A stretch of DNA of 64,000 nucleotides from the NCBI GenBank assembly GCA_016183235.1, contig JACPFA010000034.1:30909-94908 (forward strand), written 5' to 3'. This document shows, piece by piece, positions 27,253 through 38,052 of this stretch. The position numbers and the translations under genes were made by a program. The DNA comes from Deltaproteobacteria bacterium (GTDB taxonomy: Bacteria; UBA10199; DSSB01; JACPFA01). Below the pieces are notes generated by a model that was not told the DNA's origin, did no database searches, and was given only the letters and a program-made list of their open reading frames with translations. The stretch's first letter is position 1. Each line of letters starts with the position of its first letter.

Positions 27253-27691
27253 CTGTCTCTTCACTACTGAGATCGGCGTCATAGCCATCCCCACCTTCTT
27301 CCCCATCGGCTCCATAAGAAACCACTTCGTAATCTTTGCCCCCTTGCCGGCTAGGGCTAAAGTATAAAAATTCATTGCCCCAAGCATCTTTGGGCAATTT
27401 TTCAATAAAGCCATTTTTGGGATATTTAGAGGAATCTTTTAAGTCACTCGGGGCTTCAACCAAGGCATTGAGCCCCTGTTCAGCCGTTGGATAAGTACCA
27501 ATCTTGCGTTTGTATTGCTTCAGGGCCCCCTCGACATTGGAAATAGCAATCTTGCTTGTTTCTACCTTTGATTCGTCGAGATAATCTAGAACATTCACGG
27601 TAACCAGAGAGGCTACAGTTGCAATGATGGCAATGACCACCATGATTTCGATGAGTGACATACCGGCTTGGGCTCGAAAAAAATTTCTCAT
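27233..27691 (-). CDS. gspG: Major pseudopilin GspG
   Basis: 152 residues. Leader MRNFFRAQAG, then MSLIEIMVVIAIIATVAS. The family pattern YPTAEQGLNALVEAPS, LPKDAWGNEFLYFSPSRQGG and the Asp-rich DGEEGGDGYDADL calcium loop are present. It is the main subunit of the pseudopilus. Confidence 0.93.
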   Translation of the reverse strand: MRNFFRAQAGMSLIEIMVVIAIIATVASLVTVNVLDYLDESKVETSKIAISNVEGALKQYKRKIGTYPTAEQGLNALVEAPSDLKDSSKYPKNGFIEKLPKDAWGNEFLYFSPSRQGGKDYEVVSYGADGEEGGDGYDADLSSEETGEAKPE

Positions 27692-27730
27692 GTAAATGAC
27701 TCCTTCTAAAATGACCTATAGGTTACCTTG

Positions 27731-28954
27731 CTACTTACGTCTCGTCAACTGATTGAGTTTCAAAATGGGCAACAAAATCGACAATACAATAAAGGCCACA
27801 ATCCCACCCATGGTTAAAATGATTAAAGGTTCTAACAAAGTTGTTAACGTAGAAACGCGGGTTTCAACTTGGGTATCATAAGCATCGGCCACGCGCTCGA
27901 GCATGGGCTCTAATTGGCCCGTTTTTTCACCAATGGCAATCATGCGAACCACCAAGGGTGGAAAATATTCGCTCTTGCCTAAAGATGAAGCGATGGGTTC
28001 ACCTTCTTTAACTGCTACCTTCGTATTTTCAATGACCTCGGTCAAGACTGCATTGGCCACCACGTTTTTGACAATATCGAGCGCCTTGACCAAGGGAACC
28101 CCGGAGCTGAGCAAGGTTGATAGGGTGCGAGAAAAGCGGCTCAAAGCGATCATTTTGAATAATTCCCCAAAAATGGGCAGCTTTAAGCTTAGCTTATCAA
28201 ACTGATATTTACCTTTAGGCTTTGCTTTATATTTTAAGGCCACAAAAATTAAGATCGCCAATAGGAGTAACGCCAACCACCAATACGATTGTAAGAAAGT
28301 AGAAAATTTTACCAAAAGATTGGTGATCGTGGGTAAAGCAACTTTGTTGGTGGTGAAGATTTTAACAATTTTAGGCACCACCCCTACCATCAAAAAAAAC
28401 ATCAACCCAATAGCCACCACCGCCATCACCACAGGATAAGTCACGGCACCAATCACTTTACTTTTTAAATGGGCCTGGGCTTCGGTAAAATCGGCTAAGC
28501 GCTTCAACACGAGATCGAGCGCACCGGAGGCCTCGCCTGCACTGATCATACTGATATAAAGGTCACCAAAAAATTTGGGATAAGCGCGCATCGAATCCGA
28601 TAACTTGGCACCTTCGACCACTTTTTCTTTAATACCACTCAAGGCATTGCGTAATTTAGGGTTTTCAATTTGTTCAACTAAAGCCGCGAGCGAATCTACC
28701 AACGGAACGTTTGCCCCAATGAGGGTCGATAATTGGCGAGTCATATTAGCAATCTCGGCAACACTGACGCGTTGAAAATATTGGCTAATGGCCGTGTGAC
28801 GCAAGCTGGAACTAGCTTCGCCAGCGTTTAAAGTGGTGGGGAAAATATCAAGCTTGCGTAATTTAGAACGGGCCGATTTTAGATTTTCGGCATCGATGGT
28901 ACCGCTGACACTTTTGCCGGATCGGTTGATCCCCTTATAAGCAAAGACACCCAT
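27731..28954 (-). CDS. gspF: Type II secretion inner-membrane protein GspF
   Basis: 407 residues, the full length. MGVFAYKGINRSGKSVSGTI opens it. Two T2SSF helical domains (about 70-195 and 275-395) are each followed by membrane segments (VVAIGLMFFLMVGVVPKIV, LLALLLLAIL-type, IVAFIVLSILLPILKL). Starts on the last base of gspE. Confidence 0.93.
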   Translation of the reverse strand: MGVFAYKGINRSGKSVSGTIDAENLKSARSKLRKLDIFPTTLNAGEASSSLRHTAISQYFQRVSVAEIANMTRQLSTLIGANVPLVDSLAALVEQIENPKLRNALSGIKEKVVEGAKLSDSMRAYPKFFGDLYISMISAGEASGALDLVLKRLADFTEAQAHLKSKVIGAVTYPVVMAVVAIGLMFFLMVGVVPKIVKIFTTNKVALPTITNLLVKFSTFLQSYWWLALLLLAILIFVALKYKAKPKGKYQFDKLSLKLPIFGELFKMIALSRFSRTLSTLLSSGVPLVKALDIVKNVVANAVLTEVIENTKVAVKEGEPIASSLGKSEYFPPLVVRMIAIGEKTGQLEPMLERVADAYDTQVETRVSTLTTLLEPLIILTMGGIVAFIVLSILLPILKLNQLTRRK

Positions 28955-30675
28955 TAAGCCCCTCGTGCCACATCTTCTTGAGTAACTCGTAAAACTTCTT
29001 CAATGGTAGACATGCGCTGCTTGATTTTTTCAACGCCGTCTTCTCGTAGCGTCTTCATCCCTAATTCCATGGCCTTCTTTTTAATAACCGTACCACTGAC
29101 ATTTTGCATAATAAGGGCACGAATCTCTTCATCAACGGTCAGCATTTCATAAATACCTCTTCGGCCCGTGTAACCTGTATTCAAACACTCCCCACAACCT
29201 TTGGGATTGGCCTTGTAAATTTTGACGCCTTTAAAATCTTCGAGTGAAGCCCCCAAAGTTGCGATCTCAGGTGCGGAGGGTTCATATAAAATACCACAAT
29301 TTTTACAAACGGTGCGGATGAGGCGCTGTGCCACAATGCCCACTAAAGACGACGCCACTAAAAAGGGCTCCACCCCCATATCGATCAAACGAGTGATGGA
29401 ACTCGCCGAATCGTTGGTGTGTAAAGTTGAAATCACCAAATGCCCAGTGAGCGAAGCCTGGATGGCAATCTCGGCGGTTTCTTTGTCGCGAATTTCACCG
29501 ACCATCACCACATCGGGGTCTTGACGCAAGATGGATCGAAGGCCTGCGGCAAAGGTTAACTCGATCTTAGGGTTGACCTGAATTTGATTGATGCCTTGCA
29601 ATTGATATTCTACAGGGTCTTCAATCGTAATGATTTTAACATCAATGGTGTTGATCCTACTTAGCATGGCGTAGAGGGTGGTGGTTTTACCAGACCCCGT
29701 AGGGCCGGTTACTAAAATGATACCATGACTACGACCAATAAGCCCTTCGACATATTCTTTATGTTTGCCCTCAATCCCCAAGGTATCAAAACTAAGCACC
29801 ACTTTACTCTTATCTAAGAGCCGCATAACGACCGATTCGCCAAAAGAAGTGGGTAGCGTTGACACACGAATATCGATATCTTTACCGGCTATCTTAATGC
29901 GGATGCGGCCATCTTGAGGCAGCCGCTTTTCAGCAATATCGAGGCTCGCCATAATCTTAATGCGAGAAGTGATAGAATTTTGAAACTTTTTGGCCGGCCG
30001 CATGATGTCGTAGAGAACTCCGTCGATACGAAAACGCACCACCAATTCTTTTTCAAAAGGCTCCACGTGAATATCACTAGCCTTCTGCTTCACAGCTCGA
30101 AACAAAAGTGAATTTACCAATCGAATAATGGGCGCTTCATCATCGGCATCGAGCAAGTCTTGGGGTTCTTCTAATTCTTGAGCAATAGCATCGAGGTTTT
30201 CTTCGCGCAGCTCATCCATCATGCCGCTGGAAGTGGTAGTGGCTCCACGATTATAGGCCATATTGACGGCATCGAGCACCTGAGCGCTGGTGGTAATATA
30301 AGGCCGAATGGGGCAATGAAAAAGCATGCGCAATTCATCAACGGTTTCAATATTGCTGGGATCGGATAATGCGACTTCTAAAATGCCGTTCACTTTGCGA
30401 ATGGGAATGACCTCATTTTTTTTGGCATAGTTAATGGGCAAGCTGGCGATGAGATCTAAAGGAATGGCGTCGGTTTCAATTTCTTTTAGATAAGGGAGAT
30501 CTAATTGGATGCTGATGGCTTCTAAGATATCTTCGGTTTTAAGATAGCGCAACTGAACGAGGGCCTCGCCTAAACGAATCCCCTTTTCTTTTTGCACCAG
30601 CAAGGCCTCTTCTAATTGGCCATCGGTTAAATTGGTGCGCTCGAGTAAAATATTCCCCAGACTTCGGTCTAACAT
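28954..30675 (-). CDS. gspE: Type II secretion ATPase GspE
   Basis: 573 residues. N-terminal GspE/MshEN domain (DGQLEEALLVQKEKGIRLGE), Walker A GPTGSGKTTT (about 325), Asp box and Walker B (RQDPDVVMVGEIRDKETAEI), His box (TGHLVISTLHTND) and a four-Cys zinc knuckle (CKNCG...CGEC). It powers pseudopilus assembly. Confidence 0.95.
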   Translation of the reverse strand: MLDRSLGNILLERTNLTDGQLEEALLVQKEKGIRLGEALVQLRYLKTEDILEAISIQLDLPYLKEIETDAIPLDLIASLPINYAKKNEVIPIRKVNGILEVALSDPSNIETVDELRMLFHCPIRPYITTSAQVLDAVNMAYNRGATTTSSGMMDELREENLDAIAQELEEPQDLLDADDEAPIIRLVNSLLFRAVKQKASDIHVEPFEKELVVRFRIDGVLYDIMRPAKKFQNSITSRIKIMASLDIAEKRLPQDGRIRIKIAGKDIDIRVSTLPTSFGESVVMRLLDKSKVVLSFDTLGIEGKHKEYVEGLIGRSHGIILVTGPTGSGKTTTLYAMLSRINTIDVKIITIEDPVEYQLQGINQIQVNPKIELTFAAGLRSILRQDPDVVMVGEIRDKETAEIAIQASLTGHLVISTLHTNDSASSITRLIDMGVEPFLVASSLVGIVAQRLIRTVCKNCGILYEPSAPEIATLGASLEDFKGVKIYKANPKGCGECLNTGYTGRRGIYEMLTVDEEIRALIMQNVSGTVIKKKAMELGMKTLREDGVEKIKQRMSTIEEVLRVTQEDVARGA

Positions 30676-30736
30676 AACAGCGCTATGTTAAATCATCTTA
30701 AATAAGAGAACAAGGGATTTAAGCAAGGATCTTGAA

Positions 30737-33061
30737 CTACTGCAAATCTGATGTGCTATCCGAAGAACTATATTTTTTGCGATTGTAGCGTTTTTGTTTT
30801 TGTTTGGGTGTGGGCTCAACGTAGCTCAAATCTTCCCCACCGCCCCCATCGCTACTTTTTTGATAACGAGGCACGACTTCCCAACTTTGAGCTTGAATAT
30901 CTTTTTTATAATCTAACAATTCTGCCGCATGGCTACGAATAGAATTGCGAATCACTTTTTGGTGCGACACACCATAATTTTGTTCAATAAACATGTTACG
31001 TTCTTCTACTTTACGTTGGAGAATTTTCAGAAAGTCATTGGTATCGCGAATGATGTAGGGCCGCAGAAAAACCAGCAGGTTGGTCTTGGTCTTGACTTTA
31101 CTGCGCCTAGAAAACAAATGACCCAATAAAGGAATATCGCCTAAGAAAGGAATTTTACTGCGAGAGATCTGAGTTTTATCGTCAATCAGCCCGCCAATCA
31201 CGATGGTTTGCTGATCTTTTGCCACCACCACAGTTTTTACCGAACGTTTGCTAAAAGAAGCACCTAATTGGGTTAAAACCGTCTCGGAGGCCCCTGCAAT
31301 AACATCGGTGACCTCTTGGCTAATGGTTAATTTAACTCGGTCGCCTTCATTGATTTGGGGTTTAATTTTTAGGGTAATACCCACCGGTTTGCGCTCAGGG
31401 GAAGAGGTAACATTGCCACCCGACGTAATGGTTTGCTGACCGGGAACCGGAACCTCAGAACCCACGTGGATTTCAGCCTCTTCATTATCGAGTGTCAAAA
31501 GGTTAGGCGTTGATAAAACATTCACATCGCTATCGGTTTGCAAGGCGTTCAACACTACGCCCAAGGCTGGCACACTAATATTAGAAGAAGTCCCATCGCT
31601 TTGCGTGATGGGAATGTTTACTCGTGTATCACTAATGGCACCCGCCGCTAAACCACTCAAAGCCGCAGCCGAAAGCCCCTGCGTGGTACCACCGAGCGTT
31701 GAAGCAAAACCTAACATTCGGTCGCCATTCACTGAAAAGAAACCGCCCCCTTGACCCGAAACACCCACGTTGCGATTCTTATTAATCGAAAGCTCCATCA
31801 CCACGGCTTCAACATAAACTTGGCGGCGAGGGATATCGAGCCGATCCAACACTTCTTTGCGCAAGGTTTCGTAATCTTTGGCGGTGGAGGTAATAATCAA
31901 GGCGTTGGTGTTTTCATCGGCCGCTACCTTCACCCCACCTTCAAAAGAAGCCACCACCGGAGCTGTACTCTGAGCTTTTTGCTGAGCTGTGCTGCCAGGT
32001 GTAGTTTTAGTCTGCGGACCCGGCTGCCCTGACCCTGCGGTAAGGCTGTTCAAAACCGAGGCTAAGTCTTTGGCACTGGCATGTTTTAAATAATGAACGT
32101 GGATCTTGCCTTCTACCCCATCGGGCAATGGCCGATCTAACTGAGAGATCAATGCCCGCACTTTTTCCATGGCTCGACCCGAGGCCAATACAATCACCGA
32201 ATTGGTGCGATCATCGGCAATGACTTTAGAAATATAAGGCGTTTCTTCAAATTCTTGACCACGACGAACGGGGGCCCGCTTGGGTTGATCTTGTGCATAA
32301 AGCTCGGTAATTCTGGCCGCTATATCTTTGGCATTAGCATAACGAATATGGATAAATTCTAACCCTTCATGAGGCCCTTCTTGGTCGAGCTCTTGCATAA
32401 TTTTTAACAAGCGATCGATGTTGGTGCCCGTATCGGTTACAATCAAGGTGTTGGTGGCAGGGTAAGCAAAAAGATTACCGCGCTTGCTCACCAAATTTTT
32501 AATGGCATTAGACATGTCGAGGGCACTGATATTTTTAAGCTGTACAATGCGAGTGATAAACGCATCGGTAATGGGGCTTTCGTCTTTAAAAATAGGTAAG
32601 GCATTATTGGAGATATCTTTAATAGCAATAATTTTAATCAAACCCCCAGGCCCATCAACGACCGTAAAGCCGTTGACTTCTAAGGCTGACAAAAAGGCCT
32701 GATAGGCCTCTTCAACCGACATTTTGCGCTCTGAAATAATAGTGACTTTACCACGCACTTGTTCACCAATGAGAAAATTTTTCCCCGTGGCCTTACTCAT
32801 TTGTTTGATGAGATCTTTAATGTCGGTATCGACCGCGTTGAGGTAAATACCCTCTTGGCTAATCGTGGGTTGACCTGTGACCGTGGGCCCAGGAGTCTTT
32901 TGCGGCGGAGGCGTTTTTTTAGGAAGCAATTCTTCGTAAATACTGGGACCAGGAGTAGCAGGTTTGGAAGTTGGGATTTGGGCTTGGACGAAATTTGTTA
33001 CTAAACAGGATAGAGAGATTGTTGTTACAACAACCCCCAACCCGAGCCGCGGTTTTCTCAT
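30737..33061 (-). CDS. gspD: Secretin GspD
   Basis: 774 residues. Signal peptide to about residue 28 (LVTNFVQA). N0 domain (VDTDIKDLIKQMSKATGKNF) and three N1-type domains follow (about 155-400, with a Gly/Gln/Thr-rich linker near 355). The secretin barrel (about 430-680) has EVPVPGQQTIT and a final LGDIPLLGHLFSRRS. Forms the outer-membrane channel. The C-terminus is rich in Ser/Lys, as in pilotin-binding tails. A GGAGAG site precedes the ATG. Confidence 0.95.
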   Translation of the reverse strand: MRKPRLGLGVVVTTISLSCLVTNFVQAQIPTSKPATPGPSIYEELLPKKTPPPQKTPGPTVTGQPTISQEGIYLNAVDTDIKDLIKQMSKATGKNFLIGEQVRGKVTIISERKMSVEEAYQAFLSALEVNGFTVVDGPGGLIKIIAIKDISNNALPIFKDESPITDAFITRIVQLKNISALDMSNAIKNLVSKRGNLFAYPATNTLIVTDTGTNIDRLLKIMQELDQEGPHEGLEFIHIRYANAKDIAARITELYAQDQPKRAPVRRGQEFEETPYISKVIADDRTNSVIVLASGRAMEKVRALISQLDRPLPDGVEGKIHVHYLKHASAKDLASVLNSLTAGSGQPGPQTKTTPGSTAQQKAQSTAPVVASFEGGVKVAADENTNALIITSTAKDYETLRKEVLDRLDIPRRQVYVEAVVMELSINKNRNVGVSGQGGGFFSVNGDRMLGFASTLGGTTQGLSAAALSGLAAGAISDTRVNIPITQSDGTSSNISVPALGVVLNALQTDSDVNVLSTPNLLTLDNEEAEIHVGSEVPVPGQQTITSGGNVTSSPERKPVGITLKIKPQINEGDRVKLTISQEVTDVIAGASETVLTQLGASFSKRSVKTVVVAKDQQTIVIGGLIDDKTQISRSKIPFLGDIPLLGHLFSRRSKVKTKTNLLVFLRPYIIRDTNDFLKILQRKVEERNMFIEQNYGVSHQKVIRNSIRSHAAELLDYKKDIQAQSWEVVPRYQKSSDGGGGEDLSYVEPTPKQKQKRYNRKKYSSSDSTSDLQ

Positions 33062-33153
33062 GCTCTCTCCTTAAAAAAATGAGGCCATCAAATTAATTGA
33101 TTGAAACTAACAAAAGAGAAAGTACAGATCAAGCAATCATTTCAGGAACTTTG

Positions 33154-33350
33154 AAAAATCGAAGTTCCAAAGCGGGAAGTCTTGGCGAAGCGGGAAGAGG
33201 CTTCTCGAAACCCCTTTAGCAAGCTCGGTTACTAGCTTGTACTGATTAGTGTTTGCCAAGGTCCACTGGACCTTGTTTTCCACAAATCAGGGGGTTGAGA
33301 GAGCCTCTGCCGGATTCGCCAAGACTTCCCGCTTTGGAACTTCGATTTTT
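33154..33350. repeat. Large branched palindrome between gspC and gspD
   Basis: Perfect 36-bp arms (33154-33189 and 33315-33350). The right arm ends exactly at the gspC stop. The interior can form several small hairpins (AGCAAGCT.../AGCTTGT, AAGGTCCA/TGGACCTT). It lies in the gspC-gspD mRNA leader. The rest of the 33062-33153 gap is the gspD leader. Confidence 0.9.
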
Positions 33351-34325
33351 CTATCGCACTTCGTACTCAAAAGACATTTTTTGCCCACGGCGCTCTACAT
33401 CGATGGTAAACTGCTTTTGTTCCTTCAACTGGCCAAAAAGCATCATGCCCTTGGTCATGTCAAAGTCTTCACCATTAATTTTTTTCAATATATCGCCGGC
33501 TTTTAGCCCCAATTTAGCAAAGATACTCTGGCCCGAAAGCCGATTAATCCTCACTCCGCTGGGTTTTCCATTTTCTAAATTAGGGCCCACGTTAATTTGG
33601 GTGAACAATACGTCAAGCTTTGAGAAGGCATTGTCGAGCTCAGCCTGATCCACTAAAAACTTATTGCCACCAGCAGCCTTGATCCCCCCACTGGGGCTAG
33701 AACCCAAGGGGCCTTTCCCAACCTTATCCATCCCAAAGGGCTGGGTGCTAAGAGCACCCCCGGCTGGAGTCGAAGGGGTTGTGGATTGCATGCCCTCTAA
33801 TTCCACATATTCCAAACGATTACTGTTAATAAATTCAATGCGCGAAGGTAATACCTTGGTAATTTTGACCCCTGGCGCAAAAGAATTTTGGTCATCTAGC
33901 TTATAAACCTCCGCCTTCCCTGAACCGCCTTGAGTGTTGAGAATGGTGGCCGTTGAACGTGGGTCGGTGCCATCACCCATGGAAAAGGTTGAAATGAGTT
34001 TAATAGGGAGAGTGGTTAATACCGCTGGAGAATTCGGGTTAAAGGTCATGGGCGCACCGGTTGCCTGCGGAAGCGCATCACTCTTGATTTCGCGCGAGTC
34101 AAAAATATTCCGGTCGGTGATGACCTTGTAGTTATCGAGGGTAGCGACCTTGCGAGAATCTAGGCCCGACTTATGGGTTGGCGTATCTAAACGGAGGCTA
34201 ATCGAACGGTCGACACTCAAAAAAGGGCGAATAAAAGTGCTGGTGATTTTGGCTAGAAAATAAGAACAAAAGGCTATCAACAGAAAATAAACCACCCAAA
34301 GATATTTTTTTAAGAGCAATCCCAT
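33351..34325 (-). CDS. gspC: Type II secretion protein GspC
   Basis: 324 residues. A membrane segment near 10-30 (YLWVVYFLLIAFCSYFLA) precedes the homology region (YKVITDRNIFDSREI, TLPIKLISTFSMGDG), a Gly/Pro-rich linker (about 180-220) and a PDZ domain at the C-terminus (LSGQSIFAKLGLKAGDILKK). It couples the secretin to the inner-membrane platform. First gene of the gsp operon. Confidence 0.9.
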   Translation of the reverse strand: MGLLLKKYLWVVYFLLIAFCSYFLAKITSTFIRPFLSVDRSISLRLDTPTHKSGLDSRKVATLDNYKVITDRNIFDSREIKSDALPQATGAPMTFNPNSPAVLTTLPIKLISTFSMGDGTDPRSTATILNTQGGSGKAEVYKLDDQNSFAPGVKITKVLPSRIEFINSNRLEYVELEGMQSTTPSTPAGGALSTQPFGMDKVGKGPLGSSPSGGIKAAGGNKFLVDQAELDNAFSKLDVLFTQINVGPNLENGKPSGVRINRLSGQSIFAKLGLKAGDILKKINGEDFDMTKGMMLFGQLKEQKQFTIDVERRGQKMSFEYEVR

Positions 34326-34454
34326 ACTTAAATAGAAGAACGGCTTTCTTACAAATAAAGGTTTCGATTAGCGTAAGCTATTTTGGCATTTCAATCAACA
34401 CAAAGATTTCAAGTAGTTAGTCGGTTGTAAAGGAGGCTCTTCCCTGTGAGAGCC

Positions 34455-34606
34455 ATCGCGGAAGCGCCGGGGCCCCCAATGCGGGCTAGCCGATATGGGC
34501 TTTCTGTCATTGCGAGCCCAACGGGCGTGGCAATCTCACCGGTTAGACAGAAGAGATTGCTTCACCCTGCTGGGTTCGCAATGACAGAGGGTCCCCGGCG
34601 CTTGCA
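34455..34606. repeat. Composite palindrome D3/E2 at the carB 3' end
   Basis: An outer family D-like piece (GGAAGCGCCGGGGCCCCC... facing GTCCCCGGCGCTTGC) encloses a family E core (34499-34588, CTGTCATTGCGAGCCCAACG ... GGGTTCGCAATGACAGAG). The E core is nearly identical to that at 57230-57325. Confidence 0.8.
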
Positions 34607-37600
34607 TACGATCATGATAGACTTGTAACGAATTGACCTGCAACCCTTTGCGCAATAACGACATAATCCCACTCACCGCCGCATTGGCCGCCGCAATCGT
34701 CGTAAAATAAGGCACCCCATAGTCTAACGCGGTGCGGCGTATCGAGAAGCTATCTTGGGCACTGGTTTTACCCAAGGGGGTATTAATCACCATGGCAATC
34801 TCGTGGCTTTTTAATTTATCAACGATATGGGGCGAACCTTCTAAGACTTTATTGACACGCTCACAGGCTACATCATGGGCATTTAAGAATTGCGCCGTAC
34901 CTTGGGTGGCGATCAATTCAAAATTCATTTCTTGCAGTTTTTTGGCCGCGGTTAAAATGGCAAGTTTGTCTTCGTCTTTCACGCTGATAAAAATCTTGCC
35001 CCGCAACGGCAATAAGGTCCCCACCGAAATCTCAGCCTTGGCAAAGGCCATCCCAAAATCAGTGTCGATACCCATCACCTCGCCCGTACTCTTCATTTCA
35101 GGGCCTAACAAGGTATCAACGCCGGGGAATTTGAGGAAAGGCAAAGCCACTTCTTTAACCGAAAGATAAGGTGGCAACACCTCTTGGGTAAAATTTTGTT
35201 TTTTCAAACTAATCCCTGCCATCGTTTTAGCTGCAATTTTGGCTAAGGGTACACCCGTCGCCTTCGACACAAAGGGAATCGTGCGGCTGGCCCGAGGGTT
35301 CACTTCTAAAACGTAGATGTCCCCACCCTTGAGGGCATACTGAACGTTCATCAAGCCCACCACATTAAGTGCTTCGGCCAAGGTTTTTGAGATTTGTTTG
35401 ATTTCATCGACCACTTTTGAAGAAATAGAATGGGGCGGTAAACAACAAGCGCTATCCCCTGAATGCACCCCGGCCTCTTCGATGTGTTCCATTATTCCAC
35501 CCACCACCACGATCTTGCCATCGCAAACACAATCAACATCAATCTCAATCGCATTGTCTAAAAATTTATCGATGAGGACAGGGTGATCAAACGAAACCTT
35601 AACCGCCTCTTTCATGTAACGGCGCAGCATGCCGTCATCATAAACAATCTGCATAGCCCTACCACCTAGCACATAAGAAGGCCGCATCATGACGGGGTAA
35701 CCAATGCGATTGGCAATTTTTAGGGCCTGCCCCAGTGACGTAGCGGTACCATTCGCAGGTTGTTTTAATTTTAATTTATTCAACAGTTGTTTGAAACGTT
35801 TGCGATCTTCGGCTAAATCAATGCTGTCGGGGCTGGTGCCCAAAATTTTAAAACCTGCTTGTTCAATGCAACGGGTTAATTTTAACGGAGTTTGCCCACC
35901 AAATTGAACAATGACGCCATCGGGCCGTTCATGATGGAGGATGTTCAAAACATCTTCTTCGGTCAAAGGTTCAAAATACAAACGATCACTGGTGTCGTAA
36001 TCGGTAGAGACCGTTTCGGGATTGCAGTTGACCATGATGGTTTCATAACCCAATTCTTTGAGTGCCATCACGGCATGCACACAACAATAATCAAACTCAA
36101 TGCCTTGCCCAATACGATTGGGGCCACTGCCTAAAATAACCACCTTTTTATTTTTGGTAACTTTAGCCTCGTCTTCTTCTTCATAGGTGGAATAAAGATA
36201 GGGGGTGTAGGCCTCAAATTCGCCTGCGCAAGTATCAACTCGTTTGTAAACCGCAGAAATCCCCCACTTCTTACGCTGGGCTCGAATTTTTTCTTCTGAA
36301 AGTTTGCAAATTTCTCCTAACCGTTGATCGCTAAAACCCATGGCCTTGGCATCTCGCAAGGTTTCAGGAGTTAGCTTAAGCGTTTTGGCTAATAAATTTT
36401 CTGCTTCGACGATTTGCTTGATTTCGTGAAGAAACCAAGGGTCTATTTTGGTGAGTTGGTGAACCTCTTCTAATTTCATGCCATGGCGAAAGGCATCGGC
36501 TAAATACCAAATGCGATCAGCCCCTGGAACCAACAAGGCCTTTTGCAGTTTTTCTTTACTCTCCGGGGTCTTCTTTTTACCCAACAGCGGGGTAAAACCC
36601 AAACGATCATTTTCTAAAGAACGTAAAGCCTTTTGCAAACTTTCTTTAAAGGTTCGCCCAATGGCCATCACCTCACCTACCGATTTCATTTGCGTGGTAA
36701 GAGTTGCATCGGCATGCGGAAATTTTTCAAAGGCAAAGCGAGGGATCTTGGTTACCACATAATCGAGGGTGGGTTCAAAAGAAGCGGGGGTGTAACGGGT
36801 GATGTCATTTAAAATTTCATCTAAACGATAACCCACGGCTAGCTTCGTAGCAATTTTGGCAATAGGAAACCCGGTCGCCTTGCTGGCTAGTGCGCTACTC
36901 CGCGACACCCGCGGGTTCATCTCAATGGCATAAAGTTTGCCGTTGGCTGGATTAACCGCAAACTGCACATTCGATCCGCCCGTATCAACGCCAATTTCGC
37001 GAATAATGGCCAAGGAGGCATCGCGCATGATTTGGTATTCTTTATCGGTGAGAGTTTGGGCCGGAGCAACCGTGATGCTATCGCCGGTGTGAACGCCCAT
37101 GGGGTCGAGATTTTCAATAGAACAAACAATCACCACATTATCGTGGCTATCTCGCATGACTTCTAATTCAAATTCTTTCCATCCAATGACCGACTCTTCA
37201 AGCAACAATTGACGCACGGGTGAAGCATCTAAACCCTTAGGCACGAGGTGATAAAAATCTTCCATGTTATAGGCCACCCCACCACCACTACCGCCTAGGG
37301 TAAAAGCGGGCCTTAAAATCACCGGGAACCCAATTTGCTCAGCCACTCGCACCGCTTCTTCCATGTTATGAGCCAAGCCCGACTGGGGCACTGCAATCCC
37401 AATGCGTGCCATGGCTTGTTTGAAAAGTGCCCGGTCTTCTGCCTTGCGGATAGCTTCGACTTTAGCCCCAATGAGTTCTACGCCATGTTTTTCTAAAATG
37501 CCTTCTTCAAAAAGTTGCACGGCTAAATTTAAAGCGGTTTGCCCACCCAATGTAGGCAAAATTGCATCTACCTTTTCTTTGGCTAAAATTTTGTCGACGA

Positions 37601-37817
37601 CTTCAACGGTCATGGGTTCAATGTAGGTGGCCTCGACTAAATTAGGGTCGGTCATAATGGTGGCGGGGTTAGAATTGAGCAACACCACTTCATAACCCTC
37701 TTCTTTGAGTGCCTTAATACCTTGGTTACCCGAATAATCAAATTCACAGGCTTGCCCAATCACAATGGGGCCCGAACCAATAATCATGATGCGTTTTAAA
37801 TCTTCGCGTTTAGGCAT
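34536..37817 (-). CDS. carB: Carbamoyl-phosphate synthase large subunit
   Basis: 1093 residues. Two ATP-grasp halves ([18 protein letters not shown] and [17 protein letters not shown] openings) and a C-terminal MGS-like regulatory domain (about 940-1070). Makes carbamoyl phosphate from glutamine-derived ammonia, bicarbonate and ATP for pyrimidine and arginine synthesis. The family normally ends near VNSLQVYH. About 20 further residues ([20 protein letters not shown]...) are encoded by palindrome D3/E2. Separated from carA by palindrome A3. Confidence 0.95.
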   Translation of the reverse strand: MPKREDLKRIMIIGSGPIVIGQACEFDYSGNQGIKALKEEGYEVVLLNSNPATIMTDPNLVEATYIEPMTVEVVDKILAKEKVDAILPTLGGQTALNLAVQLFEEGILEKHGVELIGAKVEAIRKAEDRALFKQAMARIGIAVPQSGLAHNMEEAVRVAEQIGFPVILRPAFTLGGSGGGVAYNMEDFYHLVPKGLDASPVRQLLLEESVIGWKEFELEVMRDSHDNVVIVCSIENLDPMGVHTGDSITVAPAQTLTDKEYQIMRDASLAIIREIGVDTGGSNVQFAVNPANGKLYAIEMNPRVSRSSALASKATGFPIAKIATKLAVGYRLDEILNDITRYTPASFEPTLDYVVTKIPRFAFEKFPHADATLTTQMKSVGEVMAIGRTFKESLQKALRSLENDRLGFTPLLGKKKTPESKEKLQKALLVPGADRIWYLADAFRHGMKLEEVHQLTKIDPWFLHEIKQIVEAENLLAKTLKLTPETLRDAKAMGFSDQRLGEICKLSEEKIRAQRKKWGISAVYKRVDTCAGEFEAYTPYLYSTYEEEDEAKVTKNKKVVILGSGPNRIGQGIEFDYCCVHAVMALKELGYETIMVNCNPETVSTDYDTSDRLYFEPLTEEDVLNILHHERPDGVIVQFGGQTPLKLTRCIEQAGFKILGTSPDSIDLAEDRKRFKQLLNKLKLKQPANGTATSLGQALKIANRIGYPVMMRPSYVLGGRAMQIVYDDGMLRRYMKEAVKVSFDHPVLIDKFLDNAIEIDVDCVCDGKIVVVGGIMEHIEEAGVHSGDSACCLPPHSISSKVVDEIKQISKTLAEALNVVGLMNVQYALKGGDIYVLEVNPRASRTIPFVSKATGVPLAKIAAKTMAGISLKKQNFTQEVLPPYLSVKEVALPFLKFPGVDTLLGPEMKSTGEVMGIDTDFGMAFAKAEISVGTLLPLRGKIFISVKDEDKLAILTAAKKLQEMNFELIATQGTAQFLNAHDVACERVNKVLEGSPHIVDKLKSHEIAMVINTPLGKTSAQDSFSIRRTALDYGVPYFTTIAAANAAVSGIMSLLRKGLQVNSLQVYHDRMQAPGTLCHCEPSRVKQSLLSNR

Positions 37818-37831
37818 AAAATATAATGTAT

Positions 37832-38052
37832 CACAATCGTTGAGTGAGCGAGGCAGCTATGGGTTCATGAAACCCTTTGTGCGAGAGCGACGAGTCATGA
37901 GCATCTAAAAAATGTATGGTTTACTGAAGTTGGAGGATGACCAGAGGGAATACTCCAACTTCATCGTAAACCAACATTTTTTTGGTGCGAATACGAGGAG
38001 CGGAGCACGGGTTTCATGAACCCATAGCTGCCTCGCTTACTCAACAATTGTG
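37832..38052. repeat. Large palindrome A3 (family A), between carA and carB
   Basis: Arms of 44 bp (37832-37875 and 38009-38052) with two mismatches. The right arm is the last three codons plus stop of carA and adjoining bases, so the left arm is an inverted copy of that gene end. The core carries the family loop ATGACCAGAGGGAATA. Confidence 0.9.
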
